From Blattamonas nauphoetae (Eukaryota; Preaxostyla; Oxymonadida): DNA of 64,000 nucleotides. A model generated the notes under the pieces. That model saw only the letters and a list, made by a program, of their open reading frames with translations. It did no database searches and had not been told where the DNA came from. The first letter of the stretch is position 1, and each line of letters opens with the position of its first letter. Positions 25,395 to 35,600 of the stretch are shown here, one piece after another. Location: assembly GCA_033064195.1 (NCBI GenBank), contig JARBJD010000004.1:248001-312000 (forward strand). The letters run 5' to 3'. Made by a program: the position numbers and the translations under genes.

Positions 25395-26894
25395 ATGTTC
25401 GTTGTTTTCGGAGTTTTTTCTCTCCTCTCCACGGAGTCATTCCACTCAATGTCCAATGCTGCTTTTACAGTCGATTTGAATCATATCAAGTACGTTCCGA
25501 ACGACGCAACTGCCATTATCGACATACTCTGTTCTGATCGTCCTAAAGATGCAACACTGGAACTGACTTTTGAATGTGTCTCAACAACGTATAACACTCC
25601 AAATGGCGAATCGTTCCATACCGTTGTGGTTGAACTGCCTGTTAATACTACTGAAGCCACTTATGAGCCTTCAGTCAATATTCAGGAGTACCTGGGAACT
25701 GACAACGTCTTCCTCTTTGACGAACAATACCGCCTCAAGTCTGGAAAAGTAAAAGGTAGCGATACTGACACAGTCACCATCGCGGCTAATCAGAAAACGT
25801 TCTCTTTCGACCGCACTTATCAACAAACAGTTAAGAACAGTTTTAACGAACCGGAAGTGACTTTGATATTTGAAGATTATGTGTCATCTGCTGACACTGT
25901 TTTTGTCGCCACTTTCGCCCCTGTGGATCGGACCTCAACAATCCCTGTTAAACTCAAATTCACACTCAAGAAAGACGCACTAATAACCGAGAAGGTAGAT
26001 GTCACCTTTGCAGCGACTGGAACCGACTCTGTCTTTGCTCTGAATTGCAGGTATGAATTGGTGGACGTCGCCAAGGAAAGCGCACCCACAGTTCCACTCG
26101 CATTCGATATCGAAGCAAAGGACATTGTGAAAGTTGAAGACCCAGAATTTCAATTGGTGATTGAGACGATCAACCAGGACAGGGCAGTTCTCTATCTGAC
26201 ACGTGACTTCGCTGGTGAAGCCATTGGCCTCAACTCAATCAACATCACACACTCCGCAGAAAGCAAATATACCTGGGAGGAAAATACCAACGGTTGCCCC
26301 ATAGGTGTCTTCAAGTGCGCCTTACTGAATGTTTATATGGAATTGAAGGACACTTTGATCCCATTCGCAGAAGATGATCCAGACACACCCCCAGCTCTCC
26401 ACTTTGTCATCGGTGCCAAGTACGGCCTCACGTTTACAACACCTATCACAGATTGGACGCATCCAGATGACTTCACCGTTCCAAATCCGGCGTCGATCTT
26501 CCTTCGCAACGCTGAGGCTCATCTCGGCCGGACGACACCTGGTCCCGACGGAAACGCCGAGCGACTGTCGATTCTGATTGAAGGGTCAGGCCTTGTGCAC
26601 CCAAAGGAGAAGGAAGTGGCCACGCTGACCCTGAAGCACGAAGACCCCAAGTTTGATCTGGTGATGAAATCAGGAGTGAACAAGACAGTGGAGTTCGGAT
26701 TTGCGAACACTGAACATCAATTGATTGTTGACTGGACTCAGGCGAAGTATAAAGTGCCGTACAACCATTCATACGCACTGACAGTGGAGATTGGATCAGC
26801 CAAGTCGAACACCATCACTGTGCACATGTCTGGCTCGAAGACAGTCTCTGCCCTTATCGCTGCTCTTCTTGCTGTGTTGGCACTGATTCTTTAA
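25395..26894 (+). CDS. Secreted, probably GPI-anchored surface protein
   Basis: A single exon of 499 residues. The N-terminus is a short hydrophobic signal-like segment (MFVVFGVFSLLS). The body is beta-rich and acidic, with several N-glycosylation sites (for example NTTE, NITH, NKTV, NHSY). The C-terminus is the classic GPI pattern: small residues (HMSGSKT) followed by a hydrophobic tail (VSALIAALLAVLALIL) ending at the stop with no charged anchor. The repeated 'TLTLKHEDPKFDLVM'-like strands suggest immunoglobulin-like or filamin-like folds, as in the ectodomains of the receptor genes downstream. I do not recognise a named family. It is divergently arranged with the kinase gene, whose start lies 126 bases upstream on the other strand. 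Homologues would be expected as multi-copy surface antigens, but that is inference. Confidence 0.8.
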   Translation: MFVVFGVFSLLSTESFHSMSNAAFTVDLNHIKYVPNDATAIIDILCSDRPKDATLELTFECVSTTYNTPNGESFHTVVVELPVNTTEATYEPSVNIQEYLGTDNVFLFDEQYRLKSGKVKGSDTDTVTIAANQKTFSFDRTYQQTVKNSFNEPEVTLIFEDYVSSADTVFVATFAPVDRTSTIPVKLKFTLKKDALITEKVDVTFAATGTDSVFALNCRYELVDVAKESAPTVPLAFDIEAKDIVKVEDPEFQLVIETINQDRAVLYLTRDFAGEAIGLNSINITHSAESKYTWEENTNGCPIGVFKCALLNVYMELKDTLIPFAEDDPDTPPALHFVIGAKYGLTFTTPITDWTHPDDFTVPNPASIFLRNAEAHLGRTTPGPDGNAERLSILIEGSGLVHPKEKEVATLTLKHEDPKFDLVMKSGVNKTVEFGFANTEHQLIVDWTQAKYKVPYNHSYALTVEIGSAKSNTITVHMSGSKTVSALIAALLAVLALIL

Positions 26895-27117
26895 GTCGGA
26901 ATCCAATCAAACATTACTCTCCCCACCTCTCACCCCAAATCGATGATTCTCAACTCATCGTGTAAATCTCACCTTTTCTGTTTGTGGAAATATGTAATAT
27001 GAGTGATAGGTATCATGTACACGAAGCCTTTCTTCATTCTTTGGCTGGGTTGCGAGTTGAGAGAGAATCGGATCGGAAATGATGGAGGGCTCCTTCTCGA
27101 TTCTCAAACGACAGATA

Positions 27118-27570
27118 TCACTCTTGGGATGGATATGTCTTACGACCACTTTGTTGCAGGTGTTCACAAAAAATTGACGTGAAATAAGGTTTCTGTCGAT
27201 GATGGATGAACAACAAAGTTGTGACGTGCTGACATTCGTAAATATCGATGGGTGAATGTGTTGGGACGTAAAATCGGGGTGTTTCGTGCGTGTCGAAAAG
27301 TGAATGTTGGAATGAGTGAAGAGGGAGTGTCTTCATTCCGTCTTGTTCGTGCACAACTTCGAACACTGACCAGAGATGCTCGTCTGTGCATTCTGTCCTC
27401 GATCCATCCGAAAATGTCACTTCAAAGATGGTTTTCATTCCTTGTGGGAATATCCTTTCCACTTTTGTCGCTTTTCCCGTCATCGCAGCGATCACTTCAT
27501 CGCCTTCCTTCAACTCCCCCATCGTCACCCATCCTGTCGGTGTCAACACTTTTGCTGTCAATGGCTGTGC
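27118..27570 (-). other. Intein N-terminal (HINT) domain inserted in the CHD Walker A motif
   Basis: Directly after GLGK the protein reads AQPLTAKVLTPTGWVTMG and ELKEGDEVIA, the canonical intein block A start (here Ala at position 1, as in the Ala-1 intein class) and its following strand. Then comes VERIFPQGMKTIFEVTFSDG and a block B-like RTECTDEHLW with its Thr and His. After that, LPLHSFQHSLF...RFYVPTHSPIDIYE resembles the segment leading into a homing-endonuclease domain. The insertion point, between Lys and Thr of GKT, is a well known intein site in P-loop ATPases and would supply the required Thr at +1. No LAGLIDADG motif, no block F/G and no terminal His-Asn are seen in the three minus-strand frames down to 26895. 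Total about 150 residues, close to the size of the N-half of known split inteins. Confidence 0.82.
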
Positions 27571-28713
27571 CTTTCCCAACCCCATCTCGTCTGCCAAAAT
27601 GCTGTTCCTGCCCTGGTACCAGTTGAACAGCATCCAGTTCAGCCCATCCACTTGGTAGTCTCTCAGCTCGTGCCCGTTCTTGTACAGAGGGCTTCTCTTC
27701 CACGTCTGCTTCATCTGGAACCGGGGGTTCGTTGGGTCGTGATAAACAGGTTGGACTGAGTTGTCAATCACGGGAGAGTTTCTGATTGTGTAGAACTGGA
27801 GAATCTTGTCTGATGAGGAAATATCTGATTCGATTTCCCACGTTGAATCTGTATATGCAAGAGCTTTCCATTTCACGAGGTATTGTTTCATGGGCGTGTG
27901 TGGTTTGTTGATTGTGTCGTCGGTGTCATTGTTCTCAGTTGACGAAAGAGGGGGCGGTTCAAAAACATCCAAGATCCGATCCACTTCGAGATATTCCGGC
28001 GGAAACGGTTCGTACTCGTCCTCCATCTCCTGCACACGGTCTGGCGACTTCATCATTTCCACTTCAGCAATCTGCGTGGTTATTGTTTTGAGAAACCTTT
28101 TGTAGATTGCACGACATTGGTCTTCAACAAAGAATTCGTCAGAGGTGATCCATGAGCAGTGAATGTACGAGAGGTTCTTCCATTTCACCAAATACTCCAG
28201 CTTCGCTGGGTCAGCATCCAATTGCTCCTGAGAGGGGAAAGGGATTGGATGGAACAGTGAGCCAACACTCGTATCGTCAAATGGAGTGTTTGAGGTTGAT
28301 TCTGGATCGAGAGAGTTTTGAAAAGTGTTTCGCGCTGCACTCGGAAGATAAGGTGTTGAATGTAGTGGGGACCGTTTTTCCTGCTCAAAAGCATCAACTA
28401 CTTTTGGGTTCATCTCAGGGAATTGTTCCAGAGAGAGGGTAGAATCGTGTTGGGACGAGAATCTTGTGGCCAAGAGCCTCTCAATGACCAATTTGACAAC
28501 ACTGACGTCGTGTGGAATGTCGGGCAGAGACACTGATTCTTCCGACGTGCTATTGGAAGAACCAATATCGTTCTCCGAATCCGCTTTTGGCCTCAACCGT
28601 CCTTTGACGAATCTGACAGTTCTGAATGCCGGCTTATTAGGGTATAGTTCACTGCTTTCGTCATCTGTGGTGTCAGAATCATCGTTGAGAATCCGTTGGT
28701 GTTTGGTACCGCG
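27118..28713 (-). CDS. N-terminal part of a CHD-type chromatin remodeller, ending inside an intein
   Basis: The frame is open from 28713 to a TGA at 27118. There are two chromodomain-like units: LEYLVKWKNLSYIHCSWI, at about residue 135 counting from 28596, and MKQYLVKWKALAYTDSTWE, at about 236. The SNF2 ATPase then begins with motif Q (ELRDYQVDGLNWML) and motif I (NSILADEMGLGK). This order is diagnostic of CHD1-like remodellers, which slide nucleosomes. Immediately after the Walker A lysine the sequence becomes an intein (next entry), and the frame ends about 150 codons later. Helicase motifs Ia-VI and the C-terminus are absent from the window; a plus-strand gene ends only 220 bases away. Upstream, the frame continues past an in-frame TGA (28716-28714) to ATG codons at 28824 and 28821 (MMSLGLSSSFGLWADCQ). 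The 5' end therefore holds an unseen intron or a break. Confidence 0.85.
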   Translation of the reverse strand, partial: RGTKHQRILNDDSDTTDDESSELYPNKPAFRTVRFVKGRLRPKADSENDIGSSNSTSEESVSLPDIPHDVSVVKLVIERLLATRFSSQHDSTLSLEQFPEMNPKVVDAFEQEKRSPLHSTPYLPSAARNTFQNSLDPESTSNTPFDDTSVGSLFHPIPFPSQEQLDADPAKLEYLVKWKNLSYIHCSWITSDEFFVEDQCRAIYKRFLKTITTQIAEVEMMKSPDRVQEMEDEYEPFPPEYLEVDRILDVFEPPPLSSTENNDTDDTINKPHTPMKQYLVKWKALAYTDSTWEIESDISSSDKILQFYTIRNSPVIDNSVQPVYHDPTNPRFQMKQTWKRSPLYKNGHELRDYQVDGLNWMLFNWYQGRNSILADEMGLGKAQPLTAKVLTPTGWVTMGELKEGDEVIAAMTGKATKVERIFPQGMKTIFEVTFSDGSRTECTDEHLWSVFEVVHEQDGMKTLPLHSFQHSLFDTHETPRFYVPTHSPIDIYECQHVTTLLFIHHRQKPYFTSIFCEHLQQSGRKTYPSQE

Positions 28714-28822
28714 TCAGGATATCGATTTCGGTCGTGGCACAATGATCTCATGGGCTGGATCGAAGTGGTTGGTTTGACAATCAGCCCAAAGACCGAACGA
28801 GCTCGACAAACCTAGCGACATC

Positions 28823-29420
28823 ATGATCTTCCTGATTCGCTCCAATCAGAAAAAAGTGTTCCCCTTCCATCTCTGCGTTATCGAGAACTTGAGGTTGAAA
28901 GGGACAGTTCAATTCTTTATTTAGGGTGAGATCACTCTGTTCTTCGAATCGTTCCAGAAACTGATGGGCTCCGAACTCTCAATGATGCTCACTTCAGAAA
29001 CCCCACAACGGGAAGCTGTCAAAGCCCGGGTGGATTATATGAACGTCTGACTCATCATTCATTAAATCTGACATTTTAAGTCGTACCTTGCTTCCAATCG
29101 TTCTCGATACGTCACAATAGAGGAAATCCGCAAACTAGAAGAAGGAATGTGGCCTCGATATCTCACAGCTACCGCAACTGGTGTGATCAATCTCCGCTCA
29201 TCTGATAACGTCGCTGTCAAGAGACACGCAATCCAAGAAATCATGAGAGATTTGCAAGGTCTCTCTCAATCTTTCCTTTCGAACTGTTTTGGTCATTTTG
29301 ATGTTAGCCAACCCTGGACATAGCGACACTGCGAAGAGACACGACAACATGTCCAAAGTGATTGGGGACAATCTCCAAACTGTAAAAGACGACTCTCTCA
29401 AGGCATGCAAACATTCTTGA
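28823..29420 (+). CDS. Small helical protein, 4 exons
   Basis: Exons are 28823-28855, 28925-29044, 29081-29258 and 29308-29420, with introns of 69, 36 and 49 nt. They join in frame to about 147 residues. The three downstream exons are the firmest: GEITLFFESFQKLMGSEL, SYLASNRSRYVTIEEIRKLE and ANPGHSDTAKRHDNMSKVIG, ending ...DDSLKACKHS and TGA. The first exon (MIFLIRSNQKK) is a guess; the alternative start is the Met in KLMGSEL at 28964. The protein is charged and helical, and I do not recognise it. Its proposed 5' end collides with the possible start of the CHD gene on the other strand (ATG at 28824). At least one of the two starts must therefore be wrong, or the two genes share a bidirectional start region. 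Confidence 0.5.
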
Positions 29421-29671
29421 CCAATTCTCGTTTCTGTCACTTTCCATATCCCCTTATTATCTTCTTTCACATTATCTTCCATCTGATTGATTATCTTCCT
29501 TATCTCTCTCTTTCTGTACACAGCGCGATCTCTATTCGCTTATTCGCCTTATCAGTGTGTAACCCACATCTTTTGGACTTTTTCCTCTCTATAACTGTTT
29601 TGACCGTTCATAATCATCGACTCTTCATTCGCCACTTCTTCATCTCTCCCCACTCTCTTTTCCCAGTCACC

Positions 29672-30592
29672 ATGAAAGATGGAGTTCCTTTTGAACCTGT
29701 TGATTCAGATGAGACAAAGCGAGCCTTCCGCCTTCGAGCATCTCTCGCCACCGAACCTGAATGGAGCATCATTGAGGTTTGTCAGCCAATGATGATTTCA
29801 TTTCTGTTTTTGACTCTTGACCATTATATGTTGCTTCTCGTTGATATATTGTCATTTATTTCCCTCCGTCAGGTGTTTTCACTCGCCCATGAATCGCTCA
29901 TCCGAACGGACCCTTCGAAGTATTGGGTTGGAAATGACAATGTTCATTACGCTGAGCTTGCCAAAATTGGTCTTTCGCAGCTCCTCTCAGCCTCCCTTCC
30001 TGCCGAGTCGTCGCCGTGTGGCTTTACCGAAGTCACATTTGGGGCTCATCAGCGACTCGCCGAAGTCACCCTCCGCACAATGCCAGGCCTCGTCGAAGTG
30101 GCTGTTATGGACGAGGTGCTTCCTCTGCTTGCCCGGTTCCTCGCATCCCACGACAGGACAGTGCTTGACTTCTGTTTGAAAGCTCTGTTCAAGGCATCGC
30201 ATTTCCAAGATTCGTGGGAAGCGCTGAAGACGATGGAAATCGAAATTGAGCTCACAGAAGGCGGGAGACGAAACAGCAGAGTCAAAGTCACAGATATTCT
30301 GGGAATGCTCGAAAGACGAAACGAGCCCACTGTCACAACCACAGCTCGAAAGATATTGCATGAAATCAGCCGAACATCGCCTCGAAAACAGAAAGCACTG
30401 ACAGATCCTGAAAAAGTTGGTCAGAATGGGGTGATAAAGGTGGAGGGTGACGACATGGGATTCACAGCCAATTTCAAGAGCATTCCTCTGAACGAGTTGT
30501 TTGCGAGGACACAGAACGGAAGAGGGTTTGGATTTGGAGGGTATAACGATGGGGAAGAACACGAAGATCTCGATGAGGAGGAGGATGCATAG
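29672..30592 (+). CDS. Helical-repeat (ARM/HEAT-like) acidic-tailed protein
   Basis: Two exons, 29672-29776 and 29873-30592, across a 96-nt phase-0 intron (GTTTGT...CCGTCAG), encode 274 residues. The central part is helical: LVEVAVMDEVLPLLARFLAS, then RTVLDFCLKALFKASHF. This resembles ARM/HEAT repeats, although no full repeat series is visible. The C-terminus has an aromatic Gly motif (GRGFGFGGYNDG) and a Glu/Asp tail. The start MKDGVPFEPVDSDE follows a TTTCCCAG acceptor-like sequence, so a 5' untranslated or coding exon may lie upstream. No named family is recognised. It follows the small gene at 28823-29420 on the same strand by 250 bases. Confidence 0.65.
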   Translation: MKDGVPFEPVDSDETKRAFRLRASLATEPEWSIIEVCQPMMISFLFLTLDHYMLLLVDILSFISLRQVFSLAHESLIRTDPSKYWVGNDNVHYAELAKIGLSQLLSASLPAESSPCGFTEVTFGAHQRLAEVTLRTMPGLVEVAVMDEVLPLLARFLASHDRTVLDFCLKALFKASHFQDSWEALKTMEIEIELTEGGRRNSRVKVTDILGMLERRNEPTVTTTARKILHEISRTSPRKQKALTDPEKVGQNGVIKVEGDDMGFTANFKSIPLNELFARTQNGRGFGFGGYNDGEEHEDLDEEEDA

Positions 30593-30959
30593 GAAAGTTC
30601 CAATACACATGTTCAAGTTTAAGAATCGTTTCACGTCACACATTATCAAACAGTTGGTTTATCTCATTTTAGAAGACATATTCCATAACGAAATTATTCA
30701 TTGACCAATACTTGGGGATGAAAGAGTTGGAAAGGAGAAATCGAGGATGAGGATCATCCCATGATTCTCTAGGATCATTCATGAATCGTCGAAGAAGGCA
30801 GAAAAGTTGAATAATTCCGACGTAAAACTGTGTTCCAGTCTATTTCAAATCATTTAAATGACTGACTTTCCACCTTTGACTTTTGATTGAGAACAATGTT
30901 GGGAGTTAATTCCTCTTTTTCCTCAGATCAGATTCAGGCCAAAAAACTCCTCAAGAAAC
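30593..30959. other. Intergenic spacer
   Basis: About 370 AT-rich bases between two plus-strand genes. No gene, RNA gene or repeat was recognised. A pyrimidine-rich patch ending in TTTCCTCAG lies shortly before the next start codon and could be a 5' untranslated splice acceptor. Confidence 0.5.
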
Positions 30960-32492
30960 ATGTCGGACGAATCAAAAACTCAATCTACTGAACCCGAAAC
31001 TCCTCTTGGCGAAGTCAGATGGTTCCAAGTCCCTCCCAAGATCTACTTTGAGAATGATTCCATTCAATACATGGAAAAAATGAAAGGCATCTCCCGCGCA
31101 TTCTTCGTGACGGACAAAACCATTCGAAGTCTCGGTTACGTCACTAAAGTCCTTTTCTACCTCCGCCGACGTCAAAAGTACTGCCACTCAGAAATTTTCT
31201 CCAAAGTTGACACTCACCCTGATCTCTCTGTCGTCATGGAGGGTGTTACGGAGGCAAAACGCTTCAATGCAGATGTGATCGTTGCACTTGGCGGTGGATC
31301 GGTCATTGATGCCGCAAAAATGATCTGGCTGTATCTGGAGCATCCCGAACTGATCGGAGAGAAATTGTCCAACTTCACTGAACGTGTCACAGCCGATAAC
31401 GTCGACAAATATCCAGTCGGCGAAAAGATCCAATTCGTGGCCATCCCGACAACTTCCGGAACTGGTTCGGAAATGTCGAACACTCTGTATCTGACCGATT
31501 TGAAGAATGGGAAGGATGTGTACTCCATTCTCAGCTTCGACCTGACACCAAATGTGGCGATCCTCGACGCTCAAATGGCTGTTAGTCAATCGGAGAAACT
31601 TGTTGCCGATTCCGGTGTTCATGTCCTCTCCAACGCCATTGAATCTCTTGTTGCTCGTAATTCATCCGACTATACAGTTGGCCAAGCTATCCAAGTCATC
31701 GAACTTGTCTTCGGAAACCTCGAACTCTCCATTGGAGGCGACCGAGTCGGCCGTGAGAAAATGCACAACGCTGCTTCTGTGTGCGGAATGGCCGTTACCA
31801 ACTCTCATTTGGGGTTGTGCCATGCTCTTGCCGTCAAGCTGGGGCTTGTGTTGAACTTCCATCGAGGCAGACTCCACGGAGTCCTTCTCCCGTACGTCAT
31901 GAGGTTCAATGAACGTTTTGAGGTATGCATTGAATGACTTTGTTGTAGATCAATATATTTCACTTGAACGATTCTTTTGATCTATTAATCTCATCGTTTC
32001 TCTTGATCATCCTCCATCACCAAATTCTTCTCATTTCTCATCTTGACAGGGTGTTTCCAACATCTATGCTCGTGCTGGATATTCCTCGTGCATCACTGAA
32101 ACCAAATCATCCGCAGCGACTATCAAAGCAGTCGAGGATCTCCTCTCCCGCATTGGAATCCCACGCACTTTGAAGGAGTGCGGAATCGACGAAAAACACT
32201 TCATCGCTATTGTTGATGATTTAGCCGCTTCAACTCTCACACACGGAAGCGCACTGTCCAACCCTCAGCCATTCACTAAAGATGATCTCAAAGCTCTTCT
32301 CCTCACGGCATACCATGGAAAGTAACCCCATTTTATATCCTTCGATACACATTTAGATTCATCTTTTCCGTTTTTGTTCACACTCTTCTCATGGTGATTC
32401 TTTTCCTGTTCTGTTTTCTTGGTGGACACAATTCCAGTGAGTTGACTGGGAATGTGATTGGAAAATGCACGAGCCGTGGTGGAGGAGAGTGA
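30960..32492 (+). CDS. Iron-type (group III) alcohol dehydrogenase
   Basis: Exons 30960-31922, 32050-32321 and 32438-32492 give 429 residues, all in frame; introns are 127 nt (phase 0) and 116 nt (phase 2). The N-terminal VRWFQVPPKIYFENDSI is typical of the alcohol dehydrogenase half of bacterial-type AdhE and its stand-alone relatives. NAD(P) binding: ALGGGSVIDAAKMIW and IPTTSGTGSEMSNT. Metal ligands are likely the Asp of NVAILDAQM and the His residues in NSHLGLCHALA and FHRGRLHG. It should reduce acetaldehyde or other aldehydes with NADH in fermentation, which suits an anaerobe. The aldehyde dehydrogenase half of AdhE is absent. Without the last intron the frame would end at AYHGK and TAA (32325). 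The three-exon form ends GKCTSRGGGE. Confidence 0.92.
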
Positions 32493-32607
32493 TGGCCACT
32501 AAACTCTTCATCCATCCTTAAATTCTTCATATTCGTTCGAACTGCTCAATCAAAATCATTCGGACAATGGGTCTGATCTTTTCCACTCGTTAGATTCATC
32601 GAAATTA

Positions 32608-35600
32608 GTGATGGGGCACTCTCTTTTTGTCCTACTCTTCACCACTATCTGGACTCTCCCCTTGGCACAGCCTCAACATCTCCGGGAGTTTCTGCCTAGG
32701 GAAGCGAATTCTCCTTCTTCCCCATCTCTCGATACAAAGCAGATATGGCTCCCTGTAAATGCCCATCTTGTTGCTGCGTCGTTGGTCATAGTTAATCAAG
32801 ACATTCATCTAATGGGACACAACACAACACTCACACGAGAGACGGAACAAACAAGTGTGAACCCATTCCAGAAGAATGATGCTGAGACTCAGACTGATTG
32901 TCATTCAAACCCTGGCAATTCTGTCGCGAAATCAGTTGACAACAGATTGTTCATGTTAAACTTGCAGAATAGCACAGTACTCATTCGAAGAATAACAATC
33001 GATAACAGCGAGAGAGAAAGCAGCATATTCAGGCATCTGAGTAGTCCCATCAAAATAGGTAAAACTGGGATCAATTGATGTCAGTGCCTAAATTTGGACT
33101 GAGATCAAATTTCAACTCTTTTCCTTTGAGATTTTCTCATTATCACTTCATTAATCATGTTCAATTCACTTCTTGTTTTCACATAATGCTCTTCAATATT
33201 TCAGACAGCTCTTATTTCCCAAAAACACGCACGATCACAATCACCAACACTTCTTTTTTCGATGTATTCCCTTCATTGACTTTTGTCAGTGAGAAAAAAC
33301 CATCAAAGAAGACATAATAACGCATTATCGACTTGTTTTAATAATTATTGTTGTAGAACAAACTGAAACAGCAGCACCCAAAGTTTGCATTTTCATGATC
33401 TATGAAGTGACCATTTTCCTTTTTACTTTTTTTTCCATTCAAATATCATATATAAGAAGACTTTTTTGAAATGAAAGAAACGAAATGGTATTGTAGGTAT
33501 TTAGTGGGATCAGATCCGACTGGGATCACTGGGATCAAATCAGAAGCCTGAGCATATTCCTTGTTGAAAGTTCAACAGTGCTCTTTGAAGAAGGGAAGCT
33601 GGTCTCTTGTGGACTCGAATCGCCATTTGTTGTTGTCAGCTCGGAGGAATCGGCATCAACTTTTGGGTCAAGAATTGTTGTGTCGTCAAGTGAGATTGTG
33701 TGGAAAGATGACACCCAGCCGCCATTGGTTGACACATTGTCCACTTCAGCTGGCATCTCTGTTTTTGGATCTGGTCTTCGGTTCGACTCAAAGATTCTTT
33801 CGTCTGGAACTGGTCCTCTCTTCTCGTTTGGACTGCATCCATCGTCAGGGGAGATTGTTCCCCTCCGACCTGATTCATCGACAACCACACATCTTTCGGC
33901 GTGTTCGCTTGTGAACATGAGCAGTTCTTGCGCTTCGAATTGTGAATCGTTGCCGTCTCTGAAATTCGGATCGTGTGTGTCGCAAACATTGGTCGGATGT
34001 TCGCTTTCCCGCTCATCGAACCACCAAAGCGGGACGGGAATGCTGGACATCAACTTGGGAGGCTCTCTGCTCTGCCAGAACTCATCGTTCTCCCACTGCA
34101 CCCGCACCTCCAACTCCGCCACGAAAGTCCAGTACCAACACTGCAATAGCACGCATTCCCAATACTCACCCACGACAGGTGTTACATCCCTTTCCTTCAT
34201 CCTCTGCACATTCAACGAAATGACGTATGCTGTCGATGACAGTAGAGGCGGAGCTGCGATTAGCGTCCACAAAGCCACCGCCACCCTCTCCATCGAGAAA
34301 TGCTTCTTCCACAAATGCAAAGTCACAAAGATCGGCAACGATGGTGGGGCAGTTCAGTATTACTCAGCTTCAACCACCGGCGTCGGATTGACTCTTAACG
34401 ATTCATCCTTCACTGATTGTGTGTCAACCTTTGTCGATGCATCCGCCTCAGCAGGTGCGCTCATCTCAGATATCCGCGGGCCCTCAACAGTGTCCAACTG
34501 CTTTTTCGAGAATTGTTGGGCTCACGGCCGTGGAGGTGCAGTTTATCTCATAGCCACCACATCCCTTCTCTTCAATTGTGCTTTCGTCGGGTGTTATACC
34601 AATGCTTCTGGAGGCGGATTGCTTTTGAGCACAATTTCATCTCTGGAAATGAAATTTGTGCAGTTTCGGGCATGCGAAGCGAAGAATCCAACTGCTTCAA
34701 GCGACATGGCAACAGTAGCTATGTCAAATACGATTTTGAATTCAATTTCTGTTCAGTTTTGTGACTCGACATCGGGGAGTCCAAACATTTACCATCACAG
34801 TTCTGGTTCATCAGATGGTTCGTTGATCCCGCAGGTGAGAAATGTGACAGTTGTCTCGTCGTCGGTGGAGATTGTGGGAACGACAGCGAAAGTGTCGATG
34901 ACGATGAGTGAGAAGATCAAGGGGCAGATGGGAGTGTTGTTGGAAGGAGCGAATATTCCTCGTCTTGTTTTCCTGACATTTGGAACATCGACAACGGCCT
35001 CCACTGACTTCGATCTGAGTCCAACGACAATCCTGCCAACTCTGGAGAGTGGGAAGACATACACAATCCGATCGTGGTCGTTCCCGTACGGACAGGCAGG
35101 AGTGGATGGAGTGACAGGAAGCACAATCAATCCAACAACAGCTTCGATTGCCCTTTCTGGATATCACTTTCGAGAAGGATCGTATCAAATGAAAGTGAAG
35201 ACAGACAATCAAGACGAACTGACGATTTCTCTGACGTCGCCCACTCTCTCATCGCTGACTGGGACATTCGGAATGTCAGCGACAGACTCGTCGAAGTTGC
35301 GATATGCTCGAGAATACGAAGTGAAGAGCATCGTGTTCAACTCGACATCGCTCGGCCTGCCGACTCCTCTCTCGTTCAGCGTTCCATATCCAGAGGCACG
35401 ACTCACGAAGATCGCGCAAGTGAACTCGACTGACTGGCTGACACTGTCGTTTGAAGGAAGTGGATTTGTGGCAGAATCGTACATCATCACATTGTCTGGA
35501 AGGGATGAAGATGGATTGACTCATGAAACGACAATCACTCGTGCTCCGACATCACTGACAGCGTTGCCTGTTGTGAACATGTCGCTTTATCCTCTGGACG

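Noticed and set aside
26955-27167. Minus-strand 70-codon frame after the intein piece, as possible intein C-domain
   Set aside because: No block F, no block G and no terminal His-Asn-Thr; the frame also needs a 19-22-nt intron to connect.
28781-29074. Minus-strand small gene with a 24-nt intron opposite the small plus-strand gene
   Set aside because: Not listed as a feature because the plus-strand exon chain has more introns in phase. The overlap itself is reported as a finding.
33060-33510. MITE in copy A acting as an intron (donor GTAAAA, acceptor TTTAG)
   Set aside because: Donor phase 1 and the available acceptors do not restore the downstream frame.
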